Origin: Williamsia herbipolensis
Lineage (GTDB): Bacteria; Actinomycetota; Actinomycetes; Mycobacteriales; Mycobacteriaceae
Assembly: GCF_000964005.1 (NCBI RefSeq)
Contig: NZ_JXYP01000031.1
Span: forward strand, 1 to 64,000
Length of the DNA stretch: 64,000 bases
Reading direction: 5' to 3'
The position numbers and the translations under genes were made by a program. The notes under the pieces are model-generated. The model did no database searches. It saw only the letters and a program-made list of their open reading frames with translations, and was not told the origin of the DNA. Positions within the stretch are counted from its first letter, which is position 1. Each line of letters starts with the position of its first letter. Positions 27,021 to 35,535 of the stretch are shown in pieces.

Positions 27021-28007
27021 ATGACCGCGTCACCGTTCGACATCGCCGCCGCCACCAGGACGCTGCTGGTGGGTGACACGGCATCGGGCACATCGGGTCG
27101 GCCCGGGGTGCAGCTCTACGTGGCCGACCCCGAGGGTGTCGCCGTCGCGCGAGCGGCGATCGACCACGTCCCGGCGGCGGTGTTCACCCCCGCCGATCAC
27201 GTCGACACCATCGCGGCCGCATTCGACCGATCGCCGGTCGTCGGGATCGACGGCGACATCGACGCTTTCGACGATCTGTACCTCGACGCCCACGGTGGCG
27301 CGGAGTGGACGCAGGTCGAACCGATCGCCGTGCGGATCCAGGACTACGCCTCGAGCCCATATGTCTCCATTCTCGGGACCACCCTCGTGCGGCTCGATTC
27401 CGACGACGACGTCGAGGCGTTCCTCGCCGATGCCGACGCCGCCCACGACGACGGCGTGTTCGCACCGTTCACGATCCACCCCGCGGTGGAGATCGCCGAC
27501 TCCGGTGAGATCGACGGCCCTGCGACCCGCCTGTGCGTCCACCCCGGCGGTCACCTCTCCGTCTCCCCGTTCGTACCGACGACCGCGGAGTCGACCGCCC
27601 CGATGCTCGCCGCGGCGATCGGGGACGACGAGTGGTCGCGGCGCCCGTGGCTGCCGCGGTACCTGCGCGCCATCCGCGCGGTACGTCGGATCGGGGCCAA
27701 CGGCCATGAAGGGGTGCGGGTCTCGGGCTTCGGCGCCCGGTTGGACAGCCGTGTCGCGCCCACGGGCGCCGACGTGTCCGACGCGCACCGGCCGATCCTC
27801 GCCTTCAGCCGCGAGAGGGCGTTCGTCGCCCAGGGCGGCGCGCTCGTCACCTGTTCACTCGAGGCCGGGACCCTCCTCGAACCCCTGCTCGCCGACGACG
27901 ACGTCACGGAAACGACCGACACCGGGGAATCCCTTCGCCGGCTGCTCGACGCCCTGGCGTCGCAGGGCATCTCTGTCGGCACCCGTTCCGAGGCGGTGGT
28001 CGCGTGA
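27021..28007 (+). CDS. Daptide-type RiPP recognition protein, MpaB-like
   Basis: A 328-residue protein with no catalytic motif that I recognise. Its position directly before a methyltransferase, class III aminotransferase and iron-ADH-fold dehydrogenase matches MpaB of the daptide pathway known from Microbacterium, the protein thought to bind the precursor peptide and partner the dehydrogenase. The ATG is preceded by an AAGGAG ribosome binding site and is the first in a series of overlapping genes. The assignment relies on context more than on sequence; the latex-oxygenase family also called MpaB is unrelated. Confidence 0.65.
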   Translation: MTASPFDIAAATRTLLVGDTASGTSGRPGVQLYVADPEGVAVARAAIDHVPAAVFTPADHVDTIAAAFDRSPVVGIDGDIDAFDDLYLDAHGGAEWTQVEPIAVRIQDYASSPYVSILGTTLVRLDSDDDVEAFLADADAAHDDGVFAPFTIHPAVEIADSGEIDGPATRLCVHPGGHLSVSPFVPTTAESTAPMLAAAIGDDEWSRRPWLPRYLRAIRAVRRIGANGHEGVRVSGFGARLDSRVAPTGADVSDAHRPILAFSRERAFVAQGGALVTCSLEAGTLLEPLLADDDVTETTDTGESLRRLLDALASQGISVGTRSEAVVA

Positions 28008-28843
28008 GCACCGACATCGCCGACGACAGGACCGTGGCGCCGTCACAGGTCCCCGCCCCACTGCGAGAGCTGTTCGGCGATCGCGCGCGGTTCGTCGACC
28101 TCTACGGCGACCCCCGCGGCGCGGCGCTCTACGACGACATCGGGTTCTCCAACACCGCCGAGATCTACGAGATCCTCAGCGCCCTGCGCAAGCGGCCCGG
28201 CCCGGTGCTCGAACTGGCCGCGGGCAGCGGACGCATCACCATCCCCCTGCTGCGCGCCCACCACACGGTGACCGCCGTGGACCTCGCGGCGGACATGCTC
28301 GCGATCCTCGCCGACCGTATCGCCGCGCTGGGGTCGTCGGCGGGGTCCTGCGACCTCCGTTGCGCCGACATGGTCGACATCGACTGTGCTCCCGCCACGT
28401 TCGACTCGGTCGTCATCGCGACCACCTCGGCGTCGTTGCTGACCCCGGAGCAGCGAGCCGAGATGTTCACCGGGATCGCCCGCGCGCTCACCGACGACGG
28501 CATCCTGCTGATCTCCACCGTCGACTCGGCCGACGGTCACCGGGAGGGCGGCGACCTCGACATCTCGACGGTCACCGGCAGCAGCGGGACCACCTACCGC
28601 ATGCACGAACTGTGGCCCGCCCACGCCGACGCCCGCCACCTCGCGGTCGTCGAGATCGACCCCGCCACGGGCGAACCCCGCCACGACACCGAGGTCCACC
28701 TCTCGCGGGTCGGGGTGGTGCCGGTGGCGACGCTGACCGACGAGCTGCGATCGAGTGGGTTCGAGGTGCGCCGCGAGCGCGCGATCCGCGACACCGCGGG
28801 GACCCGACACCGGTACGTCCTCCTCGAGGCGGCACTGCGATGA
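28004..28843 (+). CDS. Daptide-type SAM-dependent methyltransferase, MpaM-like
   Basis: A 279-residue class I methyltransferase. SAM-binding motif I reads VLELAAGSGRITIP and is followed by VTAVDLAADML (motif II acidic loop). LRCADMVDID precedes the region where catalytic residues usually sit. In daptide biosynthesis the equivalent enzyme dimethylates the new C-terminal amine. GTG start, overlapping the previous stop by four bases; its own stop overlaps the next ATG. Confidence 0.8.
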   Translation: MSTDIADDRTVAPSQVPAPLRELFGDRARFVDLYGDPRGAALYDDIGFSNTAEIYEILSALRKRPGPVLELAAGSGRITIPLLRAHHTVTAVDLAADMLAILADRIAALGSSAGSCDLRCADMVDIDCAPATFDSVVIATTSASLLTPEQRAEMFTGIARALTDDGILLISTVDSADGHREGGDLDISTVTGSSGTTYRMHELWPAHADARHLAVVEIDPATGEPRHDTEVHLSRVGVVPVATLTDELRSSGFEVRRERAIRDTAGTRHRYVLLEAALR

Positions 28844-30120
28844 CCGCGTCGCGGGATGCGCTGTGGCCCGCCCTGATCGACCACAGCCGCCACGGCGACA
28901 CGGCCATCCGGACGCTCTCCGCCCGCGGCACGCGCATCGAGTTCGACTCGGGGTGGAAGTTGTGCGGCACCAGCGGTCTGTGGAACGTCAACCTCGGGTA
29001 CGGCAACGAGGTGATCGCCGAGGCGATCACCCATGCCGCCCAGGACGCCTCGTACCTGTCGGTGTTCCGCCACGAGAACGCCTACGCACGGCGGGCGGCC
29101 GAGGACCTCGTCGCCTACACCGGCGGCCGATACCCGCGGGTGATGTTCTCGACGTCGGGCGGCGCCGCGAACGACCTCGCGATGAAGCTCGCCCGCCAGT
29201 TCCACGCGGTGTCCCCCGCCCGCAACCGCGACCTGTTCGTCTCCCTCGACGGGAGCTTCCACGGACTCACGTTCGGTGGATTCGCGCTCACCGGTGAGGA
29301 TCTGGGCCAGGCGACCTACGGCGTGGACACCCGCACCATCCGCCACGTCCCACCCAACGACCCGCAGGCGATCACCGACGCGATGCGTCGATTCGGCAAC
29401 CGGGTCGCCGCAGTGGTCGTCGAACCGGTTCTGGGCACCGGCGCGGTGGTACTCGACGACGAGTTCATCGACACCCTGCTCGGCCTTCGCGAGCAGTACG
29501 GGTTCCTGCTCGTGGCCGACGAGGTGGCCACCGGGTTCTGGCGGACCGGCCGACGATTCGCCAGCGATGCGTGGAGCAGCGCACCCGACGTGCTCATCAC
29601 CTCCAAGGCCCTCACCAACGGCACGTGCGCGGGTGCGGCGGTCCTCGTCGGCGAGCGGATCGACACCGTGTTCGCCGAGACCGGAGCCCTGTTCGTCCAC
29701 GGCGAGACCCAGGCCGGCACACCGATCACCTGCGCGGCCATCAGCGCCACCCTCGCCGAGATCGATCGCCTCGACATCGCCGGGCGCGCGCCGACCCTCG
29801 CCACGGGGATCACCGATCGCGTCGCGTCGTTCGTCGCCGACTCTCCGATCGCAGTGCACCACAAAGGGATCGGCGCCATGCACGCGCTGGCCTTCGCACC
29901 GCACGGCGAGCCCCTCGACAACGCACGGGTGCCCGAGCTCGTCGCACGGATCCGTGACGCGGGCGCGGTGGTCCATCCCGGACCCTCGGGGGTGCAGCTG
30001 CTGCCGGCGCTGGTCTACTCCGAGGCCGAACTCGACGAGCTGTTCGCCGCGATCTCCACCGGTCTCACCGATGTGCTCGCCGACGACCACACCACCGTCT
30101 CGGTCGGTGCACCGTGTTGA
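28840..30120 (+). CDS. Daptide-type class III aminotransferase, MpaD-like
   Basis: A 426-residue PLP enzyme of the class III (omega) aminotransferase family. STSGGAANDLAMKLAR forms the phosphate cup, LVADEVATGFWRTGR holds the Asp that pairs with the PLP nitrogen, and ITSKALTNG supplies the Schiff-base Lys256. In the daptide scheme this enzyme converts the C-terminal aminoketone, left after oxidation and decarboxylation of the last Thr, to a primary amine. ATGA overlap with the methyltransferase and a 7-base overlap with the dehydrogenase place it firmly in the operon. Confidence 0.85.
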   Translation: MTASRDALWPALIDHSRHGDTAIRTLSARGTRIEFDSGWKLCGTSGLWNVNLGYGNEVIAEAITHAAQDASYLSVFRHENAYARRAAEDLVAYTGGRYPRVMFSTSGGAANDLAMKLARQFHAVSPARNRDLFVSLDGSFHGLTFGGFALTGEDLGQATYGVDTRTIRHVPPNDPQAITDAMRRFGNRVAAVVVEPVLGTGAVVLDDEFIDTLLGLREQYGFLLVADEVATGFWRTGRRFASDAWSSAPDVLITSKALTNGTCAGAAVLVGERIDTVFAETGALFVHGETQAGTPITCAAISATLAEIDRLDIAGRAPTLATGITDRVASFVADSPIAVHHKGIGAMHALAFAPHGEPLDNARVPELVARIRDAGAVVHPGPSGVQLLPALVYSEAELDELFAAISTGLTDVLADDHTTVSVGAPC

Positions 30121-31343
30121 CCTTCACCCCCGTCCTGCACGGTCTGGCGTCGCTGCAGACGCTGCTGAGGGATCCGGCCGCGTCGCGCGGTGCCGGCGCC
30201 CGGGCGATCGTGGCCCTCGACCCGGCTCTGGTGGGATCGGCAGCCCTCGCCGAGCTGACCTCGATGCTGACGTGGTGCGCCATCGACCACGAGATCGTGC
30301 CGACCCCACCGGTCGTCGATCTCGACGCCGTGCGCGGTGCCGCCGCGACGTTGGGCGGGGCGTCGCAGGTGCTGTCGCTCGGCGGCGGCTCCACCCTCGA
30401 CCTGGTGAAGATCGGCCTGCACCTCGGCGCCGTCCCCGGCCTCGGCGACCACCTCGCCCGGTGCGGCCGGGCCGGACTCATCCACCTCGGCGACGACGCC
30501 CCGAACCGGCCGCGGCACATCGCGATCCCGACCACCCTGGGTACCGGCGCCGAACGCAGCCCGCGCGCGTGCCTGTCGCTCGACGGCCACAAGCGCCTCC
30601 TCGTGGGCGGTGGACTCGCGCCCGACGCGGCGCTTCTCGACGAGCGCGCCACCCGTGACCTCCCGCACCACCTGGTCACCTTCGGCGCGGCCGAGGCGTT
30701 CCTCCGCCTCGCGGGGGTGCTCACCGGCGACGTGGCGGCGTGGGCCGACGGTCTCGAGGACCGACTGTCGCTGGAACTGTTGGCGCACACGGTGGAACAC
30801 GCCGACCGCGCCGCGGCCGCGCAGGGCCCGGTCTCGGGTGATGTACGACTGGCCCTGGCGAAGGCGAGTGCCTGGAGCCAGGCACCGGAGTTCCACCGCG
30901 TCGGTCGCGACCCCTTCGCCGCGAAGGGGTGGTACATCGCCAACGAGCTGTCGACGGCGACGGGCGCGACGAAGGTGTCGGCGTTCGGTGGTGTGACCGC
31001 CGCACTGTGGGCGCGTCTGCAGGCCGGCGATCTCCGCCTCGGATCGCCGCAGCGCCTGCGCCTCGTGTGGGATCGGGTTCGCGACGCGAGTCCGGGTCTG
31101 CCGCACGCACCGGCCGATGGCCTGCGAATCCTGCTCGACCGATGGGGTGTGGCGCCTCTCGCCCCCATGACCGCCTCGCAGAGCGAGGCGGTGGCAGCCG
31201 CATGCGATCGGCGGTGGGGGCGTGGACAACCCGCGCTGGGCGGATTCACCCGCAGCGAGCTGGCCGACATCGTCACCGACGCCGCGCCCGGTGTCGGTGC
31301 ATCGGCACGCGCGGTTGACCTCGCCGTCGGGGCGGTGTCGTGA
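30114..31343 (+). CDS. Daptide-type dehydrogenase of the iron-containing ADH fold, MpaC-like
   Basis: A 409-residue member of the iron-ADH/dehydroquinate-synthase fold. The NAD-binding LSLGGGSTLDLVK, the PTTLGTGAE loop and LAPDAALLDE are in the family positions. In daptides the equivalent enzyme oxidises the beta-hydroxyl of the C-terminal Thr, giving a beta-keto acid that loses CO2. The Asp and three His that normally bind iron are not apparent: the DALxH region reads FGAAEAF, and the two later His positions read ANEL and AFGG. A different chemistry or partner dependence may apply. GTG start, overlapping the aminotransferase end. Confidence 0.75.
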   Translation: MLTFTPVLHGLASLQTLLRDPAASRGAGARAIVALDPALVGSAALAELTSMLTWCAIDHEIVPTPPVVDLDAVRGAAATLGGASQVLSLGGGSTLDLVKIGLHLGAVPGLGDHLARCGRAGLIHLGDDAPNRPRHIAIPTTLGTGAERSPRACLSLDGHKRLLVGGGLAPDAALLDERATRDLPHHLVTFGAAEAFLRLAGVLTGDVAAWADGLEDRLSLELLAHTVEHADRAAAAQGPVSGDVRLALAKASAWSQAPEFHRVGRDPFAAKGWYIANELSTATGATKVSAFGGVTAALWARLQAGDLRLGSPQRLRLVWDRVRDASPGLPHAPADGLRILLDRWGVAPLAPMTASQSEAVAAACDRRWGRGQPALGGFTRSELADIVTDAAPGVGASARAVDLAVGAVS

Positions 31344-33022
31344 TGGCAGCGGTCGACGAACGTCTGCGCGCACCCGAGCTCGCCGACAACGTCCGCATGC
31401 GCGAGATGCCCGACTCCCAGCCGATCCGGTGGGTCATCAGCGCCGGGACCGACCGCTACTTCCGGGTGGGCGCCGACCTCGCCGAACTCGCCCGCGCGCT
31501 CGACGGCACCCGAGGCGTCGACGACCTGTGCGCGACCCTCGGCGACCGGTGGGACCGCGACCGGGTCCTGGGCGGACTCGGCGTGCTCGAGACGATGCAG
31601 GTGCTCACCGACGACGACGGCGCGAGCCCCCCGACCCGACAGAGCCGCATCCGGTTCATCCCGCCGCTGACCGTCCAGATCTCGCTGATCGGCACCGCGG
31701 TCCATCGGATCCTGCCCGGCCCGTCGACCCGGCGCATGGGCACGGCGGCTCGACGACTGTCCGCCGTCACGGCTGCGGTCATCGCCGCGGTCGCAGTGGG
31801 ATGTTTCGCGACGCTGGTCCCGACGACGATCGATGCACTGGCCACGACGATCGACCTCCGCGTCCTCGCGACCGTGATCGCCGTGTCGCTGGTCGCGACC
31901 GCGGTGCACGAGTACATGCACGCGTGGGCACTGAGCCGGTACGGCGGACGCGTGAACCGCATGGGCGTCATGCTCTTCTACCTCGTCCCCGCCTTCTTCT
32001 GCGACATCTCCGACGCCTGGACACTGGACTCGCGGCGACGTCGTGTCGTGGTCGCCCTCGCCGGGGGCAGCGTGCAGGCCGTGGTGTTCGCGGCCACGGC
32101 GATCGCCGGAGTGTGCGCCCGCCAGGGCGGCGCCGGCGACGACGTCGTCGCGACGCTGGCGCTGGTGTCGGCCACCAGCATCGTGATGGTGGTCGTCAAC
32201 CTCGTCCCGTTCGTGAAACTCGACGGCTACATCGCCCTCATGAGCGCCACCGACATCCCGAACCTCCGCGACAAGTCCCTCGCCGCGTTCGCCGACCGTG
32301 TGCGCGCGGTGCTCTTCGGGACCCACGCCCCGGCACCGCTGCGACGGTGGCTGCCGTGGTTCGGCGGGGCCTGCACTCTCGTCCCGGTGCTCCTGGTGTA
32401 CCTCGCGGTGTCGAACTGGTCGGGCGCCCTCGCGGCGACCGGAGCGGTCGGCGACACCATCGTGATGCTGCTGACCTGCTACCTGCTGCTCATCGTCGTG
32501 GCCGTGATCCGGCGAACGGTGGCCCGGGCCCGCGCGGACGGCGCCGGACTGATGCGCACCGTGGTCGTCGGCGTGCTCGGTGCGGCCGTCGTGGTCGGGG
32601 TCCTCGGCGGCGTCGACGTGACCCGCACCGCATCGGTGAGTTACCTGCGCACCGGCGACACGACACTTCTCGTCTCCACCGACCGCGCGACGCTGGCGCG
32701 GATCGGGGCGGACCGCGAGGTCACGCTCCTCACCAACGGGGTCGTGCTCCACCATCACGTGGGCCGCGCGGAGACCGGCGCCGGGGTGGAATCGGCCCGC
32801 TTCCCGCTGTCGGCGGTGCTGCCGACCCGATCGCCCGACCTGATCACGCCCGGCTACGCCGTCGTCGTCGAGGCATCGCTCGATCCGTCGGCACCGTCGT
32901 CGGGCCTCGCGCGTGTCGAGGTCGGTCGGACGTCGCTGGGCCGCGACCTGGTCGGCCGGTACCTCTGGCCGGCGTCGATGCGCGGCGGCGCGACCGACCT
33001 GTGGCGGTGGATGACCCGATGA
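31343..33022 (+). CDS. Daptide-type intramembrane metalloprotease, MpaP-like (M50/S2P family)
   Basis: About 559 residues. The first 85 or so are soluble and look like a small winged-helix, PqqD-like peptide-binding unit. Several membrane helices follow. The zinc site is His189-Glu-x-x-His193 (HEYMH) inside a helix, with the third ligand Asp294 in KLDGY, as in site-2 proteases. The extracytoplasmic C-terminal part (about 425-540) is beta-rich. It is expected to cut the leader from the modified precursor at the membrane. GTG 31340 is an alternative start. It overlaps the stop of the dehydrogenase gene, and its stop overlaps the LanKC-like start. Confidence 0.82.
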   Translation: MAAVDERLRAPELADNVRMREMPDSQPIRWVISAGTDRYFRVGADLAELARALDGTRGVDDLCATLGDRWDRDRVLGGLGVLETMQVLTDDDGASPPTRQSRIRFIPPLTVQISLIGTAVHRILPGPSTRRMGTAARRLSAVTAAVIAAVAVGCFATLVPTTIDALATTIDLRVLATVIAVSLVATAVHEYMHAWALSRYGGRVNRMGVMLFYLVPAFFCDISDAWTLDSRRRRVVVALAGGSVQAVVFAATAIAGVCARQGGAGDDVVATLALVSATSIVMVVVNLVPFVKLDGYIALMSATDIPNLRDKSLAAFADRVRAVLFGTHAPAPLRRWLPWFGGACTLVPVLLVYLAVSNWSGALAATGAVGDTIVMLLTCYLLLIVVAVIRRTVARARADGAGLMRTVVVGVLGAAVVVGVLGGVDVTRTASVSYLRTGDTTLLVSTDRATLARIGADREVTLLTNGVVLHHHVGRAETGAGVESARFPLSAVLPTRSPDLITPGYAVVVEASLDPSAPSSGLARVEVGRTSLGRDLVGRYLWPASMRGGATDLWRWMTR

Positions 33023-35535
33023 TCCCCGTCGAGTACTGCCACCCCGATTCGGTCTTCTTCGAGGCACCGGGCACGCGGCCCCTGCACGACACCTACGGCG
33101 AGGGACTGTCGATTCCGTCGCCCTGGACGGTGGGCGTGGGTCCCGACTGGACCATGGTCACCCACCCCGACGCCGTGCTCCCGCCGCAGGGATGGAAGGT
33201 CCACGTCTCGGCGACACCCGCGAACGCCACCCAGGTGGTCGGGGTCGCGGCGAAGTACTGCCTCGCCGAGGCGATCCCGTTCAAGTACATCCGCTCACCC
33301 GAGGTGCTGCTGCGCCGCAACGGGAAGTACGGATCGCGTTCGGGCAGCGGCAAGTTCGTGACCATCTATCCGCCGGCCGAGCGTCTCGACGACGTGCTGA
33401 CCGACCTCGGCGGCATGCTCGAGGGTGTCGACGGTCCCTACATCCTCACCGACGTGCGTTGGCGCTCGGGCCCGCTCTACGTCCGCTACGGCGGAATCGC
33501 GCCGCCGACGGCCCGCGGCGTCGACGGGCAGGTGCGCCACCTCATCCAGGACGGCACCGGACGATGGGTTCCCGATTCCCGGCGTCCGTTCTTCCGTGTC
33601 CCGGAGGGGGTTCCGGTTCCCGAGGTCGTCGCCCGTGCCGTCGCCGACCGCGATCGCGCCACCCTCGGCGACTTCCCCTACACCGTGACCTCCGCGCTGC
33701 ACTACTCCAACGGCGGTGGCGTGTACCGGGGTACCGACGACCGCACCGGGACACCGGTGCTGATCCGGGAGGCGCGTCCCCTCGCCGGGATCGATCTCGG
33801 CGGCAACGACGCCGTCGACCGGTTGCGCGCCGAACACGCCGCACTGACCGCACTGTCCGACATCGACGGCGTCCCCGCGGTGCTCGACCACCGGATGGGT
33901 GCCGAGCACCACTACCTGATCCGTGAGTACATCGACGGCGAGACGGTGGAGGCGGTGGCCGCGCGACGTCGGGCCGATTGCGACGCCGAGGATTTCACCG
34001 CCTGGGCACGGTCGACACTGTTCGCCGTCGAGTCGCTCGTCGACCGGATCACCGCGCGCTCGATCACCGTCGGCGACCTGCACCCGGGCAACCTGCTCCT
34101 CGACACCGACGGCCGGCTGCAGATCATCGACCTCGAGACGGCCTCGACCGCACCCGACGCCGCGCAGATCCAGGCCGCGATCGGATTCGTCGCCCCCGCC
34201 GACCGTGTGGGCCCCGCCATCGACCGCTACGCGCTGGCCTGCCTCGCCATCTCGGTGTTCGCGCCCGGACTGCCCGCGACCCTCGCGTGGAACTCCGACG
34301 CCGCCGACGTCATCGGCGACGTCCTCACCGCGCGCTTCGGCGTCGGCGACGACGACCTGCGCACCGTGCACGACCGCCTGGGTGCCACCCGCCCGACCGC
34401 AGTGCTGAGCCGACCGTCCGACACCGCCCCCGACGCCACGGCGTGCACCGACATCGTCGGTCTGGCACGCGGTGTCGTCGCGCGGGCCCGCGACTCCGGT
34501 GACGATCGCCGATTCCCGGCCGATCCCGGCGCCGACGCCACCCCGGAGGGACCGCTGTCGCTCGCGCACGGTGCCGCCGGGGTGATCGGCGCACTGGACC
34601 GCGCCGGTGTCGACACCACCGACCACGTCGACTGGCTCGTCGAGAGGGTCGAGCGCGTCCTCACCCGCGCGCCCGGTGACCTCGGATGGGGGCTCTACAA
34701 CGGACTCGGCGGGGTGTTGTGGACGCTGCTCGATCGCGCCGACACCCACGACGACCCGCGCGGCCGCGTCGCCGCCTCGGCCCTCACCGCACACCTTCTC
34801 GCCGTCGACCGCGCGACGGCCCCGCTGACCGGAGCGCTCTACGGGGGCCTCGCGGGGATCGGGCTCACGATCCTGCGCGCCGAGAGGAGCACGCCCACCG
34901 CCGAACTGCGCGATCGCGCCCACCAGATCTTGGCCCGGATCCGCGAGATCGGGCCCGGCGCCGGGCCCCGTGCGCACGGGCTGATGCAGGGCGCGAGCGG
35001 TGCGGCGCTGTTCGCGACCGCTCTCGCGTGCCGATCCCGCGACCCCGAACTCCTCGACCTCGCCGTGGAGTGGATCGACCGCGATCTCGACGGACTCGAC
35101 GCACGGATCATGCGCCCGACGCTCGCCGCCGACCTCGGTGTCGCGCTGCCCCTGCTGGGCCTGCTCTCGACTCCGACGGCGCCACAACCCATCCGGGACC
35201 GACTCGACGCGCTGCTCGCACATGTGCCCGCTCATCACGTCGCCGACGGCGCCGGACTCTTCCACGGGTGGGCGGGTGCCGCGACCGTACTGGGTGCAGC
35301 GCACGCACACGACATCGCCGACGCCGAGCGCCTGCGGCCCGTGTACGGCACCGACGTCCTGCGCGCCTATTCCGTCCGCATCGACACCGGGGTCGCGGTG
35401 CTGGGGTCGGCGAATCTGCGGTTGTCCGACGATCTCGCGACCGGGACCGCTGGGGTGATCGCCGCGCTCACCGGACTGCGGTCGGGGGCCGTCGGCCTCC
35501 CCGGCCTCGACACCGCACCGGGGGCACGGTGGTGA
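33019..35535 (+). CDS. Class III lanthipeptide synthetase-like protein (LanKC: lyase, kinase, cyclase)
   Basis: An 838-residue three-domain protein. The N-terminal lyase-like domain (1-200) has QGWKVHVSATPANA, FKYI, SGKFVTIYP and PLYVRYGG, as in class III enzymes. The kinase domain (about 215-460) has NGGGVYRG, Glu in RLRAEHAAL, catalytic Asp353 and Asn358 in GDLHPGN, and Asp371 in IIDLE. The beta-3 Lys expected before EARP is Arg250. The C-terminal LanC-like alpha-toroid (about 510-838; GLGGVLW, GLAGIGLT, HGWAGAATV) has no zinc-binding Cys/Cys-His, as usual for class III. Known enzymes phosphorylate Ser/Thr, eliminate to Dha/Dhb and may cyclise with Cys. Both precursors here lack Cys, so only dehydration is expected. 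Confidence 0.85.
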   Translation: MIPVEYCHPDSVFFEAPGTRPLHDTYGEGLSIPSPWTVGVGPDWTMVTHPDAVLPPQGWKVHVSATPANATQVVGVAAKYCLAEAIPFKYIRSPEVLLRRNGKYGSRSGSGKFVTIYPPAERLDDVLTDLGGMLEGVDGPYILTDVRWRSGPLYVRYGGIAPPTARGVDGQVRHLIQDGTGRWVPDSRRPFFRVPEGVPVPEVVARAVADRDRATLGDFPYTVTSALHYSNGGGVYRGTDDRTGTPVLIREARPLAGIDLGGNDAVDRLRAEHAALTALSDIDGVPAVLDHRMGAEHHYLIREYIDGETVEAVAARRRADCDAEDFTAWARSTLFAVESLVDRITARSITVGDLHPGNLLLDTDGRLQIIDLETASTAPDAAQIQAAIGFVAPADRVGPAIDRYALACLAISVFAPGLPATLAWNSDAADVIGDVLTARFGVGDDDLRTVHDRLGATRPTAVLSRPSDTAPDATACTDIVGLARGVVARARDSGDDRRFPADPGADATPEGPLSLAHGAAGVIGALDRAGVDTTDHVDWLVERVERVLTRAPGDLGWGLYNGLGGVLWTLLDRADTHDDPRGRVAASALTAHLLAVDRATAPLTGALYGGLAGIGLTILRAERSTPTAELRDRAHQILARIREIGPGAGPRAHGLMQGASGAALFATALACRSRDPELLDLAVEWIDRDLDGLDARIMRPTLAADLGVALPLLGLLSTPTAPQPIRDRLDALLAHVPAHHVADGAGLFHGWAGAATVLGAAHAHDIADAERLRPVYGTDVLRAYSVRIDTGVAVLGSANLRLSDDLATGTAGVIAALTGLRSGAVGLPGLDTAPGARW

